Origin: Burkholderiaceae bacterium | Lineage (GTDB): Bacteria > Pseudomonadota > Gammaproteobacteria > Burkholderiales > Burkholderiaceae_C | Reading direction: 5' to 3' | Length of the DNA stretch: 64,000 nt | Assembly: GCA_031253795.1 (NCBI GenBank) | Contig: JAIRVR010000012.1 | Span: 32,994 to 96,993, forward strand | In this document: positions 15,892-25,515 of the stretch, in pieces | How the letters are laid out: every line of letters begins with the position of its first letter | How positions within the stretch are numbered: position 1 is the first letter of the stretch | Program-made: the position numbers and the translations under genes | The notes under the pieces: generated by a model | The model's input: only the letters and a program-made list of their open reading frames with translations | Told to the model about the DNA's origin: nothing | The model's database searches: none

Positions 15892-17049
15892 TCAGCTCCC
15901 TGCCGGCAAAGCGCCGTCGAGCACGGCCTGCACCGCGTCACGCAACCAGCCGCGCGTGGCCACGGCGTTGAAACGCTGGGCGGCCAGACCCGATGCCTGC
16001 TTCATGGCAAAGATCTCCGGGGCGGTCAGTGCATTCAGGCGCCGCGCCAGATCGGCGGGAGCAAAACTGTCGGCCACCACCCCGCAGCCATGGGCCTGGA
16101 CCAGGGCCTGCATTTCGGGCGAAGGGCCGATGGCGATGGCCAGGCGCGCCTGCATGAATTCGAAGAACTTGTTGGGCAAGGCGTGAAGATAGTTGAAATT
16201 GGTCGGCTCCAGCAGAAACAGGCCGATGTCGTAGCCATTGGTGCGCGCCGCGATCTCGGCCATGGGCACGGGATCGAGAAAGCGTATGCGCGGCTGCCCC
16301 TGGGCCCTGCGCCGCAGCGACTCCAGGTACCCGTCCTCCTGCGCCACCAGCATGAGGTCGAGCTCGAAACGCGCATCCAGATGCTGCATCAGATCGATCA
16401 TGGATTCGATGCGGCGCGATGCAATGGCAGCGCCGTGGTGGACCATGCGGACGCGGTCCTCAGCCACGGGCCCGGCGCAAAGGTTCACGGGCTCGGGGCA
16501 GTTGGGAAGCACGGCCACCGGCAGGCCGTAGCGCGCCGTGTATTCATGCGCAATGCCGTCGCAGACCGTGCTCATGCGCGCCACATGCCTCAGTTCCCGG
16601 CGGCAAAGGCCATCGAAAAATGGCCCCAGCAGCAGGCGCCAGGCAAGGCGGTCCTCGAATTCGCGCGGAGCGTATTCGTGGGCATCCAGCCACACCGGCG
16701 CGCCGCCAGCCAGCCTCAGGGCCGCGGGCAAGGCCATCACATCGTTGGCCAGCACCAGGTCGAAGTCCTGGACTGGCAACTGCCGGGCAGCCTGCATCAA
16801 GGCCTGTATCTGGGCATGGCGCCAGTAATACCGGCGGTGGCAGCGCAGGGCCAGCAGGGCTGCATTGCCCGCACTCGCCCATCCACCCGTCCGCACCTGG
16901 GGTACGGCGGCAAAGGCATGGGCCCCCTCGGGCCGGGGCCCGAAGCCCAGCACATGGAGCTCGTGCCCGTCCCGCAACGCCTGGATCTGGCGCATCACGC
17001 GCGGGTCGGACACCAGTGGCGACAGCGACAGCAACAGAATGCGCGCCAT
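15892..17049 (-). CDS. GT4 glycosyltransferase
   Basis: A 385-residue GT-B enzyme with ARILLLSLSPLVSDPRVMRQIQAL at the N-terminus (a common GT4 opening), an ANDVMALPAAL / WLDAHEY motif, and the nucleotide-sugar region TNFNYLHALPNKFFEFMQARLAIAIG. It lies 4 nt after the upstream asparagine-synthase-type gene. The DAHEY motif is shared with the larger GT4 at 22.9-24.7 kb, which suggests related reactions. Confidence 0.82.
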   Translation of the reverse strand: MARILLLSLSPLVSDPRVMRQIQALRDGHELHVLGFGPRPEGAHAFAAVPQVRTGGWASAGNAALLALRCHRRYYWRHAQIQALMQAARQLPVQDFDLVLANDVMALPAALRLAGGAPVWLDAHEYAPREFEDRLAWRLLLGPFFDGLCRRELRHVARMSTVCDGIAHEYTARYGLPVAVLPNCPEPVNLCAGPVAEDRVRMVHHGAAIASRRIESMIDLMQHLDARFELDLMLVAQEDGYLESLRRRAQGQPRIRFLDPVPMAEIAARTNGYDIGLFLLEPTNFNYLHALPNKFFEFMQARLAIAIGPSPEMQALVQAHGCGVVADSFAPADLARRLNALTAPEIFAMKQASGLAAQRFNAVATRGWLRDAVQAVLDGALPAGS

Positions 17050-17053
17050 GGCT

Positions 17054-18940
17054 TCAGCCGCCGAACTGCTGCGCGTGCCAGCGCGTGAAGTTGACCCAGC
17101 GCCACACCTGCCAGCTGAAAGGCCGCTGCCCTGCCACGACCTGGTCGAATGCCTTGAGCACCTCGTCCTGCCGCAAGAACGGCAGGCCCAGGGGATGGCG
17201 CAGCCACTCGCGCACCTGAGGCGCCATCTGCATCAGCCAATCCCTTTCGGGTGTGGCGAAGCCGATCTTGTCGCGGCGATTCAAGACTTCATCCGGAACC
17301 AGTCCCTTCATGGCTCGCCTGAGCAAATGCTTGGTCTCTCCGTTGGACGCCACCAGATGGTCTTCCGGCAAGGTCAGCAGAAAGTCCGCAAGCGCCGGGG
17401 TCAGGAACGGGACCCGGCTTTCCACGGAAAACCGCATGGAATTGCGGTCACCGTGGCGCAACAGGCCCGGCAGACCCACGCCGTGCAGTGAACGCGCCAG
17501 CTCGGCGCAAAGGCGCCGGCCCGGCGCCGTCACCACAGGGCGCGGATGCGGAAACCGCAGCGACACGCCATTCTCCTTCAGCACGGCGGCATCCAGCCAG
17601 GCAGGCGCGGCCTGGCCGCCGTTGAGCCTGCGCAGCCATTGGTACACCTCCTCGCCCGTGTACTCGGCCACGGCGGCCTTCAGCCCCTCGACCGCGGAAC
17701 GGCCGGGCCAGGTCCCCCAGGACCGCAGGAAGGAAGCTGCATGCCCCCACTGCCCCGCATCCACCAGGCTGCGCACGCGCGGCCCCGGATAGCCCACGTA
17801 GCCGCCGCACAGCTCATCCGCGCCCTGCCCATCCAGCGTGACCACCATGCCATGCTCGCGCGCCAGGCGGAAAACGCGGTATTGCGCATAGATGCTGGTG
17901 CTGCCGAAGGGCTCGCCCTGGGCCGCGATCATGTCGTCCAGGTCAGCCGCCAATTCCTGCGGTGCGATCTCGATCTTGTGCGATGTCGCCCGCGCACGGG
18001 CATTCACCATATCGACCCACCGCTCTTCCGACACCGCACTGCCCGAGGCGATGAAGCTGAACGTGTGGAGAGGGGCATCGGGCTCCAGATGGCGCATGCA
18101 GGCGACGATGGCCGACGAATCCAGCCCCCCCGACAGTGCCGCGCCCAGCGGCACATCGCTGCGCAAATGCAGACGCACGCTGTCAAGCAGCAGGCGCCGC
18201 AACTCCTGGGCCGCATCATCCAGGGACAGGGTCTGAACAGGAGCGATCCGCGGCTGCCACCAGGATTTCAAGGCCAGTTCGCCTGCTGCAAGGTCGTAGC
18301 TGAAGCTGTGACCCGGCGGCAAGGCCCGCACATCACGAAAGAAAGTGCTCTCGCCGGTGTCGTAGCTGCCGTGGACAAGATAGTCGTAGGCGACCTGCCA
18401 GTCCAACTCAGGCCGGCCGCCCCTCAACGCCTGCAGCGCGGGAACCTCCGATGCGAAACACAGGCCCTGCGAGCCCACATGGTAGTAAAGCGGCTTGATG
18501 CCAAAGGCATCACGGGCCCCGTGCAGCCTGCCAGTGCGCCGATCCAGCAGCACAAAGGCGAACATGCCGACCAGGCGCGGCAAAGCCGCCTCGCCCCAGG
18601 CTTGCCAGGCCTGCAGCAGGACCTCGGTGTCGGAATGGGAGCGAAAGTGCAGACCTTCCCGCTCAAGCTCTGCCCTTAGCTCCAGGTAATTGTAGATCTC
18701 GCCATTGAAAACCAGCGTCAGTTCCCCATTGCTGCTATCCATGGGCTGACTGGCTTCATCTGAAAGATCAATTACGCTCAATCGGGTATGGCCCAAGGCT
18801 CCAACAAGCCCGTCTTTGCGCCAGTACGCGAACGCGGACCGATCAGGACCACGCCTGCGCAATCTGCCCAAGGCAGCATTTAGCCGACTTTCAATGGCGA
18901 CGTGGTCATTTAGAGAAGCTATTCCTGCGATTCCACACAT
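17054..18940 (-). CDS. Asparagine-synthase-type amidotransferase (first copy)
   Basis: A 628-residue two-domain enzyme. The N-terminal class II glutaminase starts at Cys2 (MCGIAG) and has NGEIYNY (79-85) and SDTE (103-106); the C-terminal ATP-pyrophosphatase domain has SGGLDSS (270-276). It has the size of AsnB. In O-antigen loci such homologues (for example WbpS) are thought to amidate uronic acids, which suits the ManNAc(3NAc)A pathway here; true asparagine synthesis cannot be excluded. The first 280 bases have mixed composition (49-63% GC in hand-counted samples) and the rest is GC-rich, so the left edge of the AT-rich cassette lies at or just inside its 5' end. Confidence 0.85.
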   Translation of the reverse strand: MCGIAGIASLNDHVAIESRLNAALGRLRRRGPDRSAFAYWRKDGLVGALGHTRLSVIDLSDEASQPMDSSNGELTLVFNGEIYNYLELRAELEREGLHFRSHSDTEVLLQAWQAWGEAALPRLVGMFAFVLLDRRTGRLHGARDAFGIKPLYYHVGSQGLCFASEVPALQALRGGRPELDWQVAYDYLVHGSYDTGESTFFRDVRALPPGHSFSYDLAAGELALKSWWQPRIAPVQTLSLDDAAQELRRLLLDSVRLHLRSDVPLGAALSGGLDSSAIVACMRHLEPDAPLHTFSFIASGSAVSEERWVDMVNARARATSHKIEIAPQELAADLDDMIAAQGEPFGSTSIYAQYRVFRLAREHGMVVTLDGQGADELCGGYVGYPGPRVRSLVDAGQWGHAASFLRSWGTWPGRSAVEGLKAAVAEYTGEEVYQWLRRLNGGQAAPAWLDAAVLKENGVSLRFPHPRPVVTAPGRRLCAELARSLHGVGLPGLLRHGDRNSMRFSVESRVPFLTPALADFLLTLPEDHLVASNGETKHLLRRAMKGLVPDEVLNRRDKIGFATPERDWLMQMAPQVREWLRHPLGLPFLRQDEVLKAFDQVVAGQRPFSWQVWRWVNFTRWHAQQFGG

Positions 18941-19079
18941 ATAGTAGGGAAAAAACTTCTACGCACAGAAAGCGGCGAGCCGCACACAAGCTCTGCAAAC
19001 ATGCAGAACCGACATCCTGGATACAGCGGCTGAATTTCTGATACCACGTGCCATATCAAGCTTAAAGCGTTGGTTGCCT

Positions 19080-20174
19080 TCAACGGCCTCTGGATAACAA
19101 GCAATCGACGATCTGTTCCGCAGCATGCCCATCTCCGTACAACTGAGTCTGCGTATCCACCCTCACCTGCATTCCAGAACGGATTGCCTCAACAATAGAC
19201 TTCTCATCATCTGGAGCAACCAGTTTATTCGCTCCGATATCAACCAACTCCGTCCACTCTGTCTCTGTACGCAAGGTAACGCACGGCTTTCCAAAGAAAT
19301 AAGCTTCCTTTTGCACGCCTCCAGAGTCGGTAATGACCAGACAGCATTCGTCTTCCAGACGGATCATATCAAGATAACCCAATGGATCCAAAAGTGTCGC
19401 AGCACGCGCCAATCTTTCAAGTAATCCATGGCGTTCCAAGGCGCCACGTGTACGCGGGTGCAGCGGAAAAACCAGATGCAATTCCGACGCCACTGCCTCC
19501 ATAGCTGCCACGATGGCAGCCAGTCGTCGAGGCTCGTCAGTATTTTCCGCCCTGTGAATGGTTACCAGAGCAAAAGGGCAATCACCCACATCAACGGGAA
19601 GTGGCCTTCCAACCGAGTTTTTGGCATAAAACAGCGAAGCATCAAGCATTACGTCGCCTGTACGTACCACCTTTTCGCCAATGATTCCCTCGACCAACAG
19701 ATTTTTCACAGCCGAATCGGTGGGAGCAAATAACAGACTGGACACATGGTCTGTCACCACACGATTTATTTCTTCCGGCATCGCCCTGTTCCAGGAGCGT
19801 AATCCAGCTTCAATGTGAGCCACCGGAATATGGAGTTTTACTGCCGCCAAGGCCCCTGCCATTGTCGAATTGGTATCACCATACACCAAAACCCAGTCCG
19901 GTCGATCTTGTTGCAGAATAGACTCGATCTGTTCGATCATTCGTCCTGTCATCGCACCATGAGAGAGCCCACCCAATCCCAACATATTGTCCGGCTTTGG
20001 AATACCCATCTCATCGAAGAACACGTCAGACATGTTCTTGTCAAAATGCTGTCCAGTATGAACGATCATTTCTCGAATATTCACACCAGATGACTGGCGT
20101 GCAGCCACAGCACGCGACACAACAGCTGCCTTCACCATCTGGGGTCGTGCCCCAATAACCGTAAGAATCTTCAT
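19080..20174 (-). CDS. wbpI: Non-hydrolysing UDP-GlcNAc-type 2-epimerase, closest to WbpI
   Basis: A 364-residue enzyme of the WecB/WbpI superfamily. It shows MKILTVIGARPQMVKAAVVS, HTGQHFD, VYGDTNSTMAG, HIEAGLRSWN..MPEEINR, LHPRTRG and DSGGVQKEAYFFGKPCVTLRTETEWTEL. The last stretch and MKILTVIGARPQ resemble WbpI as remembered, the epimerase turning UDP-GlcNAc(3NAc)A into UDP-ManNAc(3NAc)A. The ATG at 20172-20174 has GGAGGA upstream. With wbpA, wbpB, wbpE and wbpD in the same array it completes the five-step pathway. A plain UDP-GlcNAc 2-epimerase role is the alternative. A 139-nt gap separates it from the amidotransferase downstream. Confidence 0.82.
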   Translation of the reverse strand: MKILTVIGARPQMVKAAVVSRAVAARQSSGVNIREMIVHTGQHFDKNMSDVFFDEMGIPKPDNMLGLGGLSHGAMTGRMIEQIESILQQDRPDWVLVYGDTNSTMAGALAAVKLHIPVAHIEAGLRSWNRAMPEEINRVVTDHVSSLLFAPTDSAVKNLLVEGIIGEKVVRTGDVMLDASLFYAKNSVGRPLPVDVGDCPFALVTIHRAENTDEPRRLAAIVAAMEAVASELHLVFPLHPRTRGALERHGLLERLARAATLLDPLGYLDMIRLEDECCLVITDSGGVQKEAYFFGKPCVTLRTETEWTELVDIGANKLVAPDDEKSIVEAIRSGMQVRVDTQTQLYGDGHAAEQIVDCLLSRGR

Positions 20175-20222
20175 GCATTCCTCCAGCATAGGCTATCGAC
20201 ACAGCAACGGCCGATATCAGCC

Positions 20223-22112
20223 TTACGCATCAACAAACTCCTGTTGCCATATTTCAAGCGAAAGCAATGCCCACAAATTCCGATTGAATGCCCCCTGCGA
20301 ATTTATCATTCCACCTATGTCTGCATTACGCGTCAAATAGTCTCGCTGCTTTGCCCGTGTGGATCCGAGTATGTCCTGCACGAATTCTGAGGCTTTACCC
20401 TTGCTTTTCAGCCACTGATTCAATGGCACTGGAAAACCCATCTTATCGCTTCTATTCCTAATAGAATCTGGCAAACGGGCACCAAAAGCGACTCGAAGCA
20501 GCCTCTTCAATTCACCATTGGCAAATTTGATATTTGGTGGGATCGTCGCGGCAAATTGAACCAACGGATGATCCAAGAAAGGAACTCTTGACTCCAGGCC
20601 ATGGGCCATACTCATTCGATCTTCAACCTGAAGAAGCGCAGGCAGAAGCGTTTTAAAATCAAAATGAGTCATGCGATCAAAATAGGCTTCTGGTCCGACA
20701 TTATCTCCCCAGAAGATTTTCTTGTATGCATCAAGTACCGGTGCGAAATCTACAGCAGCGGGCTCAATGACACCTCCCAGCAGATTCGCTCTATTTATCA
20801 ATCTGAAATATCGCTCATCGCGAGGACCAAATAATCCTTCCGACCAAAACTCCTTGATCAATGGCTGATAAGATTTCAATGTCACCAGGTTCGGAATAAT
20901 TGATTCATAGGTAACAATGAATTGGCCGTTATGAGAAGTTCCTTCAATTGCACCTTTGATACATTGCTCAAAGTATGCAACCAGATATCTGGCATAACCA
21001 CCAAATATCTCATCTCCACCTTGCCCACCTAAAACCACTTTCAGCTTGCTGGCAGCAAGCCGCGAAACCATGAATTGCGGGAAAGAGCCAGGACCAGCGA
21101 TGGGTCCGTCAAGATGGTAGATGATGCTTCGGATATTCTCGACAAAATCATCTTCATTGATGTCCTGCACATAGCAGGACATGCCATTTTCATTGGCTAC
21201 ATCTTGAGCATATCGAGATTCGTCATAAGCCGCACCCTCATTGAACCGCCCATTGAAAATCCTGAATGGACCGCTGGGCCTTGATTCACGCGCCAGTATA
21301 GCCAAAAGACTGGAATCAACGCCACCACTCACGTAAGCGCCTACCTCGACATCAGCACGCAAATGCAGATCTATCGACTCAGCCATTAGTTCACGCAACC
21401 GCTCTACGAAATACTGCTCCGTATGATAAAGGTCAGGCTCATAATGAATTTCCCAGTAGCGCCTTATTTTTAGCTCTCTGTTTTCATTGATGACCCCACA
21501 GTGAGCGGCTGGAACTTCATGGACACCTTCAAGCAGAGCCCCGCCACTGATGGTGAACTGAAAACTGAAATATTCAGACAGTGCCTTCCTGCAAATACGC
21601 CGCTGATCCATGAAGGGAGTCAGCGCCTTTATTTCGGAGGCAAAATAGACTATGCCATTTTGCTCAGTGTAGTACAGCGGTTTAATGCCAAAACGATCAC
21701 GCCCGAAAAACACCTTGTTTCGACGTGGATCCCACACCAAAAACGAGAACATGCCTCGAAGCCGATCGATGCATTCCTCGCCCCATTTCAAATATGCTTG
21801 AAGAATTACTTCAGTATCGCTCGTAGTGTGAAAATCCCCTCCAATCTCGTGACGCAATTCACGATAATTGTAGATTTCCCCATTAAAAGTGATAACCACG
21901 CCGGATTCGGCATGGCGCATTGGCTGCGACGCTTGCTCGGACAAGTCAATGATAGACAGGCGCATATGCGCAAAGCCTACCTGCCTGTCTGGCGAAATCC
22001 AGGTACCTTGACCGTCAGGTCCACGGTGGCGTTGACGTTCGATACCTGTTGCCAGAATTTTCTCAGCCTGCGCAACGGCTGATGCTGCGACGAAACCAAA
22101 AATACCACACAT
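20223..22112 (-). CDS. Asparagine-synthase-type amidotransferase (second copy)
   Basis: A 629-residue paralogue of the enzyme at 17.1-18.9 kb: Cys2 glutaminase (MCGIFG), NGEIYNY (78-84), SDTE (98-101), SGGVDSS (262-268) and HGLESRVPFLDHPLVQFAA near the C-terminus. It lies fully in the AT-rich cassette and is clearly diverged from the first copy. It follows the deacetylase-like gene by 2 nt. In this setting it probably amidates a carboxyl of a uronic acid residue; two copies may serve two different residues. Confidence 0.87.
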   Translation of the reverse strand: MCGIFGFVAASAVAQAEKILATGIERQRHRGPDGQGTWISPDRQVGFAHMRLSIIDLSEQASQPMRHAESGVVITFNGEIYNYRELRHEIGGDFHTTSDTEVILQAYLKWGEECIDRLRGMFSFLVWDPRRNKVFFGRDRFGIKPLYYTEQNGIVYFASEIKALTPFMDQRRICRKALSEYFSFQFTISGGALLEGVHEVPAAHCGVINENRELKIRRYWEIHYEPDLYHTEQYFVERLRELMAESIDLHLRADVEVGAYVSGGVDSSLLAILARESRPSGPFRIFNGRFNEGAAYDESRYAQDVANENGMSCYVQDINEDDFVENIRSIIYHLDGPIAGPGSFPQFMVSRLAASKLKVVLGGQGGDEIFGGYARYLVAYFEQCIKGAIEGTSHNGQFIVTYESIIPNLVTLKSYQPLIKEFWSEGLFGPRDERYFRLINRANLLGGVIEPAAVDFAPVLDAYKKIFWGDNVGPEAYFDRMTHFDFKTLLPALLQVEDRMSMAHGLESRVPFLDHPLVQFAATIPPNIKFANGELKRLLRVAFGARLPDSIRNRSDKMGFPVPLNQWLKSKGKASEFVQDILGSTRAKQRDYLTRNADIGGMINSQGAFNRNLWALLSLEIWQQEFVDA

Positions 22113-22114
22113 GA

Positions 22115-22897
22115 TCAGCTTCCCGTTTTCTTGACTGCGGCAGCTATATCTCTGGCAAAGACAGTCTTAACCCCTCTGCGATTTAGCTCGTTCAAAAGAT
22201 CACTATAAAGATTTCTTAGACCATAACCCTTATAAATATGATCTTCGAAATGGCTACGCGGTACCGACGTAAGGTCTGAAATACCTTTTGTCAATCCTCG
22301 GCGCAAATCATCATCTGGTGCATTCAAGTATATCAACATAGGATGCACATTCAGGACTTTCAGTCCTGGATCATCCAATGGTATGCGCGATAAATCGAGA
22401 GGCTCACCTATATCCACATGGATACCATCCTCCCATACATAGGACATCTTTACCAACCCGTTGTAATCAACGTGTGCTTGAGCAAAGGGTTGACGCCATA
22501 GAAAGGAGCTCAGATCATAGGTAAGACCACAAGCCTTCGCCAAATCACTAATATTTTGTCCAAAAAAATTCCGATGACAACGCAGTCCCACTGCGTCAGG
22601 GAAAATTTCCATCAAATCCGGTAATTTCTTGCTGAATCTGTGTATCGGATCCGGCCGAGTATTATCTGGATGCAATCCAATTTCCACAAAAGATGTGGAT
22701 GCCTTCAGCAAAGGGCTGTCATGTGTTGCATAAGCTGTAATTTTCATTCCCGCCTGAGCAACCAACTCCAGTACTACTTCGGTCGCATAATCAGGGGCCC
22801 AATCTATATCCGTAGTAAGAACAACCGTGTCAAGGCCGTCGAGGTTATAGAAGGATCGAAAAGGATCTTGGGAAAAGTATTCGTGCATGCTTTTCAT
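22115..22897 (-). CDS. Polysaccharide-deacetylase-like protein (WbmS-like)
   Basis: A 260-residue soluble protein. LTTDIDWAPDYATE (Asp30 and Asp32) looks like the metal/catalytic motif of the NodB-type deacetylase fold; conserved-looking histidines are in YATHDS, IGLHPDN and LRCHRNFFG. It resembles the WbmS family named from the Bordetella O-antigen locus, but that is from memory. It is coupled to the upstream GT4 (ATGA overlap) and 2 nt from the amidotransferase, so it should act on the same glycan or its precursor. There is no signal peptide, so the substrate would be cytosolic. Confidence 0.65.
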   Translation of the reverse strand: MKSMHEYFSQDPFRSFYNLDGLDTVVLTTDIDWAPDYATEVVLELVAQAGMKITAYATHDSPLLKASTSFVEIGLHPDNTRPDPIHRFSKKLPDLMEIFPDAVGLRCHRNFFGQNISDLAKACGLTYDLSSFLWRQPFAQAHVDYNGLVKMSYVWEDGIHVDIGEPLDLSRIPLDDPGLKVLNVHPMLIYLNAPDDDLRRGLTKGISDLTSVPRSHFEDHIYKGYGLRNLYSDLLNELNRRGVKTVFARDIAAAVKKTGS

Positions 22898-24723
22898 TGC
22901 ATCTCCGCCTTCGATATATGGTCAGGATTCAGAACGCGCTGATACATTTCCGCAAAAGGTTTAGCTTGAGATGCAAACAAATATTTATCAGCTTTGGCAA
23001 TCAATGCGGGACGGAATCGCTCCGGCCCACCCAATGACGCATCAAAAATAATATCGATAGCCTTAGCGTAATCAGCAGCCTCATGGAATGGGACCAAAAC
23101 ACCAAAACCTTCTGCCTCGACAACCCGCTTGACATTGACCAACTCAGTAGAGCCAATCATCGGAGTTCCTGCCGCAATGAACTCATACATCTTGTTTGGC
23201 GAAGATATCTTTGTATTCAAATCTTGTGCTTGATATGGCATGACTCCAACATCCACAGAGGCAGCCCATTCAACGATTTCACTCCAAGGCACAGGATCCA
23301 TGAAATGGACACGGTCAGCTATGCCCAGATTAATAGCCAATTCCTCGAACTCTGGAATCTCCATCCCCCAAGTCAGAAGAATAAGATGGGCTCGTACTTT
23401 TGCCTGAGCCAGTCCTTCAAACAGGAGATGTATTTTTCTCCCCCGATTGATACCACCCATAAATATCAGCGTGGGGGTTCCTGGTTCCAGCCCAAGCTTG
23501 TCTTGAACAATTGTTTTACGACAATTGATATCAAAACCCACTGGTTGCTCTGTTGCATTGGTCAATGGCGTATACGAACCAGCACCATGGTCCTTTTGCA
23601 TCACTCTGGCTTGGTCTTCATTGATTACTACGATTTCATCGCAGTGTCCTATCAAAACATGCTCAGTTTCAAGCAAGCGCTTCTTTCGCTCTCCAATAAC
23701 ACCTGGCTGATAACTGTAGAGCTCATGGGCGTCATAAATCAGAGGAATATGTCGGCGCTTTGAGATCAGCGTTGCAACCCGCAGCGCAGGAAGGTCATGC
23801 GCATGGACCACATCCACCTGGTCCAGTTTGCAGGTGAAATCGAGAACATTCCTCTCCCAATTATCCAGGGGCTGTTCCATGAAGTGAGCAGCAATTTTAG
23901 GGTCCAGCCCCTGCAGCTCTTCAGGCATATGATCGAGAAACGGAAATCGTCCAAAAGTAAAGGACCATAAGTGTCCCCAAATGAACGTATCAAAGGTCAG
24001 AATTGCCAATGGCAACGCAGCCACCCCTCTTAGCACACTGCCGCGGTTGGACAATTGCTCCAAACCATAACGAGGGTATCTCAGCGAAGTCCAGAGCTTG
24101 GACTGCCCGCGAAGCTGCGCCTTCATGGCACGAGCCCGGCTCAAGTCAAACTCCAATTTGGCTATTCGCGTATGGGGGCCGGCAGAAGCGGGAACCTGCA
24201 CCTCACGGCTAAATTCACCCCACTTGGCCAATGTACCCCAGTTGAATGATATAACAGTCAATATCAAAATGGCCGGCTTGCGAATCCAGGCAGGCATCTG
24301 CTTGGCCTCGATCAGAGCCTTGATTGAAAATCGTGGTGCAGCCAAGGCGGCCACCATTTTTCCCAGCTTGCTTCCTATCAGCCTGCGCGCGATTCCCAGA
24401 ACATTGTCAAAGCGCGCCCGTGAAAGTTGATCGTACTCGTCCTCAAGCTGACGCTGAATCAACTCCTCTTCATCTGGGACACGCCATGCCTCCTCAAATG
24501 AAGTGAATTTCGGATCATTACCGTAGCGTACAAGTGCAGATTCATTAAATCTGACAATTGGCAGACCATCAATCTGATTCTCGTTGTCACCCAGAATTCC
24601 GTAGGCCGCAACCAGTATGACCTTGTGGCCTTGCTCACGCAGCAGCTTCGCCTCAAGCACAATGCGGCGATCGACCATGCAATTGCGGTCGATCATTAGA
24701 ATATGACGTGAATATTCACTCAC
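22894..24723 (-). CDS. Large GT4 glycosyltransferase with a central insertion
   Basis: A 609-residue GT-B enzyme, about 200 residues longer than usual. The N-terminal part (ILMIDRNCMVDRRIVLEAKLL) and C-terminal part (DVVHAHDLPALRVA, IYDAHELYSY, FMGGINRGRKIHLLFEGL, SSPNKMYEFIAAGTPMIG) are GT4-like. Between residues 90 and 290 is an insertion with Arg/Lys-rich amphipathic stretches and two hydrophobic runs (PAILILTVISFNWGTLA; VAALPLAILTFDTFIWGHL) that may attach it to the membrane. The start is GTG and overlaps the stop of the upstream acyltransferase (GTGA at 24720-24723), implying translational coupling. Confidence 0.78.
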   Translation of the reverse strand: MSEYSRHILMIDRNCMVDRRIVLEAKLLREQGHKVILVAAYGILGDNENQIDGLPIVRFNESALVRYGNDPKFTSFEEAWRVPDEEELIQRQLEDEYDQLSRARFDNVLGIARRLIGSKLGKMVAALAAPRFSIKALIEAKQMPAWIRKPAILILTVISFNWGTLAKWGEFSREVQVPASAGPHTRIAKLEFDLSRARAMKAQLRGQSKLWTSLRYPRYGLEQLSNRGSVLRGVAALPLAILTFDTFIWGHLWSFTFGRFPFLDHMPEELQGLDPKIAAHFMEQPLDNWERNVLDFTCKLDQVDVVHAHDLPALRVATLISKRRHIPLIYDAHELYSYQPGVIGERKKRLLETEHVLIGHCDEIVVINEDQARVMQKDHGAGSYTPLTNATEQPVGFDINCRKTIVQDKLGLEPGTPTLIFMGGINRGRKIHLLFEGLAQAKVRAHLILLTWGMEIPEFEELAINLGIADRVHFMDPVPWSEIVEWAASVDVGVMPYQAQDLNTKISSPNKMYEFIAAGTPMIGSTELVNVKRVVEAEGFGVLVPFHEAADYAKAIDIIFDASLGGPERFRPALIAKADKYLFASQAKPFAEMYQRVLNPDHISKAEMQ

Positions 24724-25511
24724 GAAATCACCTTGCGAGCGGAAATTTCTTTTTCCAGCAATTCAATATCTGCCTCAACGGCCAAATGTAATTCTTTGAT
24801 TGCCGCCTGCGCCTCAGCAGGGTAGTAATCGGCAAAATGCGTCATCCATGGGTGCTGCTTACCTGATTCTTTATGGCGAAGTTTTCTGATGGACCCCACA
24901 ATCTGACCTTCGCCTCCGACGACAAGAGCTCCGCCTGGAATGTTCCCGCGCGCGCGCGTCATTGCTGCGATGAAAGCACCGCGGCCAACCTTGGTGCCGG
25001 GCAAAACTACTGCGCTTGTGCATACCGCGGATCCTGCCCCAAGCGTTACCCCCTCCTTCAACCCGGATGGAGGAATAGGATCATTTGTCAGAACGACATA
25101 GGGAAATATCCAGACGAGGTCACCAACGACTGCACCGCGACCTACGTGAACATTACTGTGAAAGCGGACCCAATCACCAATAATGGCATCGCCTTCCAAA
25201 TCGTTGAAACTTCCCACCTGAAAATTCACCCCGGCCTGCACACCCTCTCTAATTAATGAGGTGTGCCCAACCCGTAAATCCGGACCGAAACTGCTACCCT
25301 CGTAGAGAATGGAGTGTGAACGAATGACGCTTCGAGCGCCAATCTTCAATGTTTTTCCTTTGTATTCACCACCGGCGGGATGACCGATAACACAGAAATC
25401 CTCAATGGTTGAATCATCGCCAATCTCTACATTGTCATAAATTCTGACATGGGCACCCAGCGTTACATTGCGCCCGATTTTTGCCCTGGAAGAAATCATG
25501 TCTACAGTCAT
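24720..25511 (-). CDS. Hexapeptide-repeat acyltransferase
   Basis: A 263-residue left-handed beta-helix protein. Repeats of the I-G-x-x-x type run through most of it (AKIGRNVTLGAHVRIYDNVEIGDDSTIEDFCVIG, IGDWVRFHSNVHVGRGAVVGD, LGAGSAVCTSAVVLPGTKVGRGAF), followed by a helical C-terminal 60 residues. It probably moves an acetyl or other acyl group to a nucleotide sugar or glycan in the cytosol. It starts 4 nt after the epimerase paralogue and overlaps the large GT4 gene. It is distinct from the shorter WbpD-like protein upstream. Confidence 0.82.
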   Translation of the reverse strand: MTVDMISSRAKIGRNVTLGAHVRIYDNVEIGDDSTIEDFCVIGHPAGGEYKGKTLKIGARSVIRSHSILYEGSSFGPDLRVGHTSLIREGVQAGVNFQVGSFNDLEGDAIIGDWVRFHSNVHVGRGAVVGDLVWIFPYVVLTNDPIPPSGLKEGVTLGAGSAVCTSAVVLPGTKVGRGAFIAAMTRARGNIPGGALVVGGEGQIVGSIRKLRHKESGKQHPWMTHFADYYPAEAQAAIKELHLAVEADIELLEKEISARKVIS

Positions 25512-25515
25512 ATTG

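Noticed and set aside
19039..19058. TGATA...TATCA inverted repeat around a CACGTG core between the first amidotransferase and wbpI genes
   Set aside because: Arms of only 5 bp with an off-centre core; could be chance, and no function is suggested in the middle of an operon.
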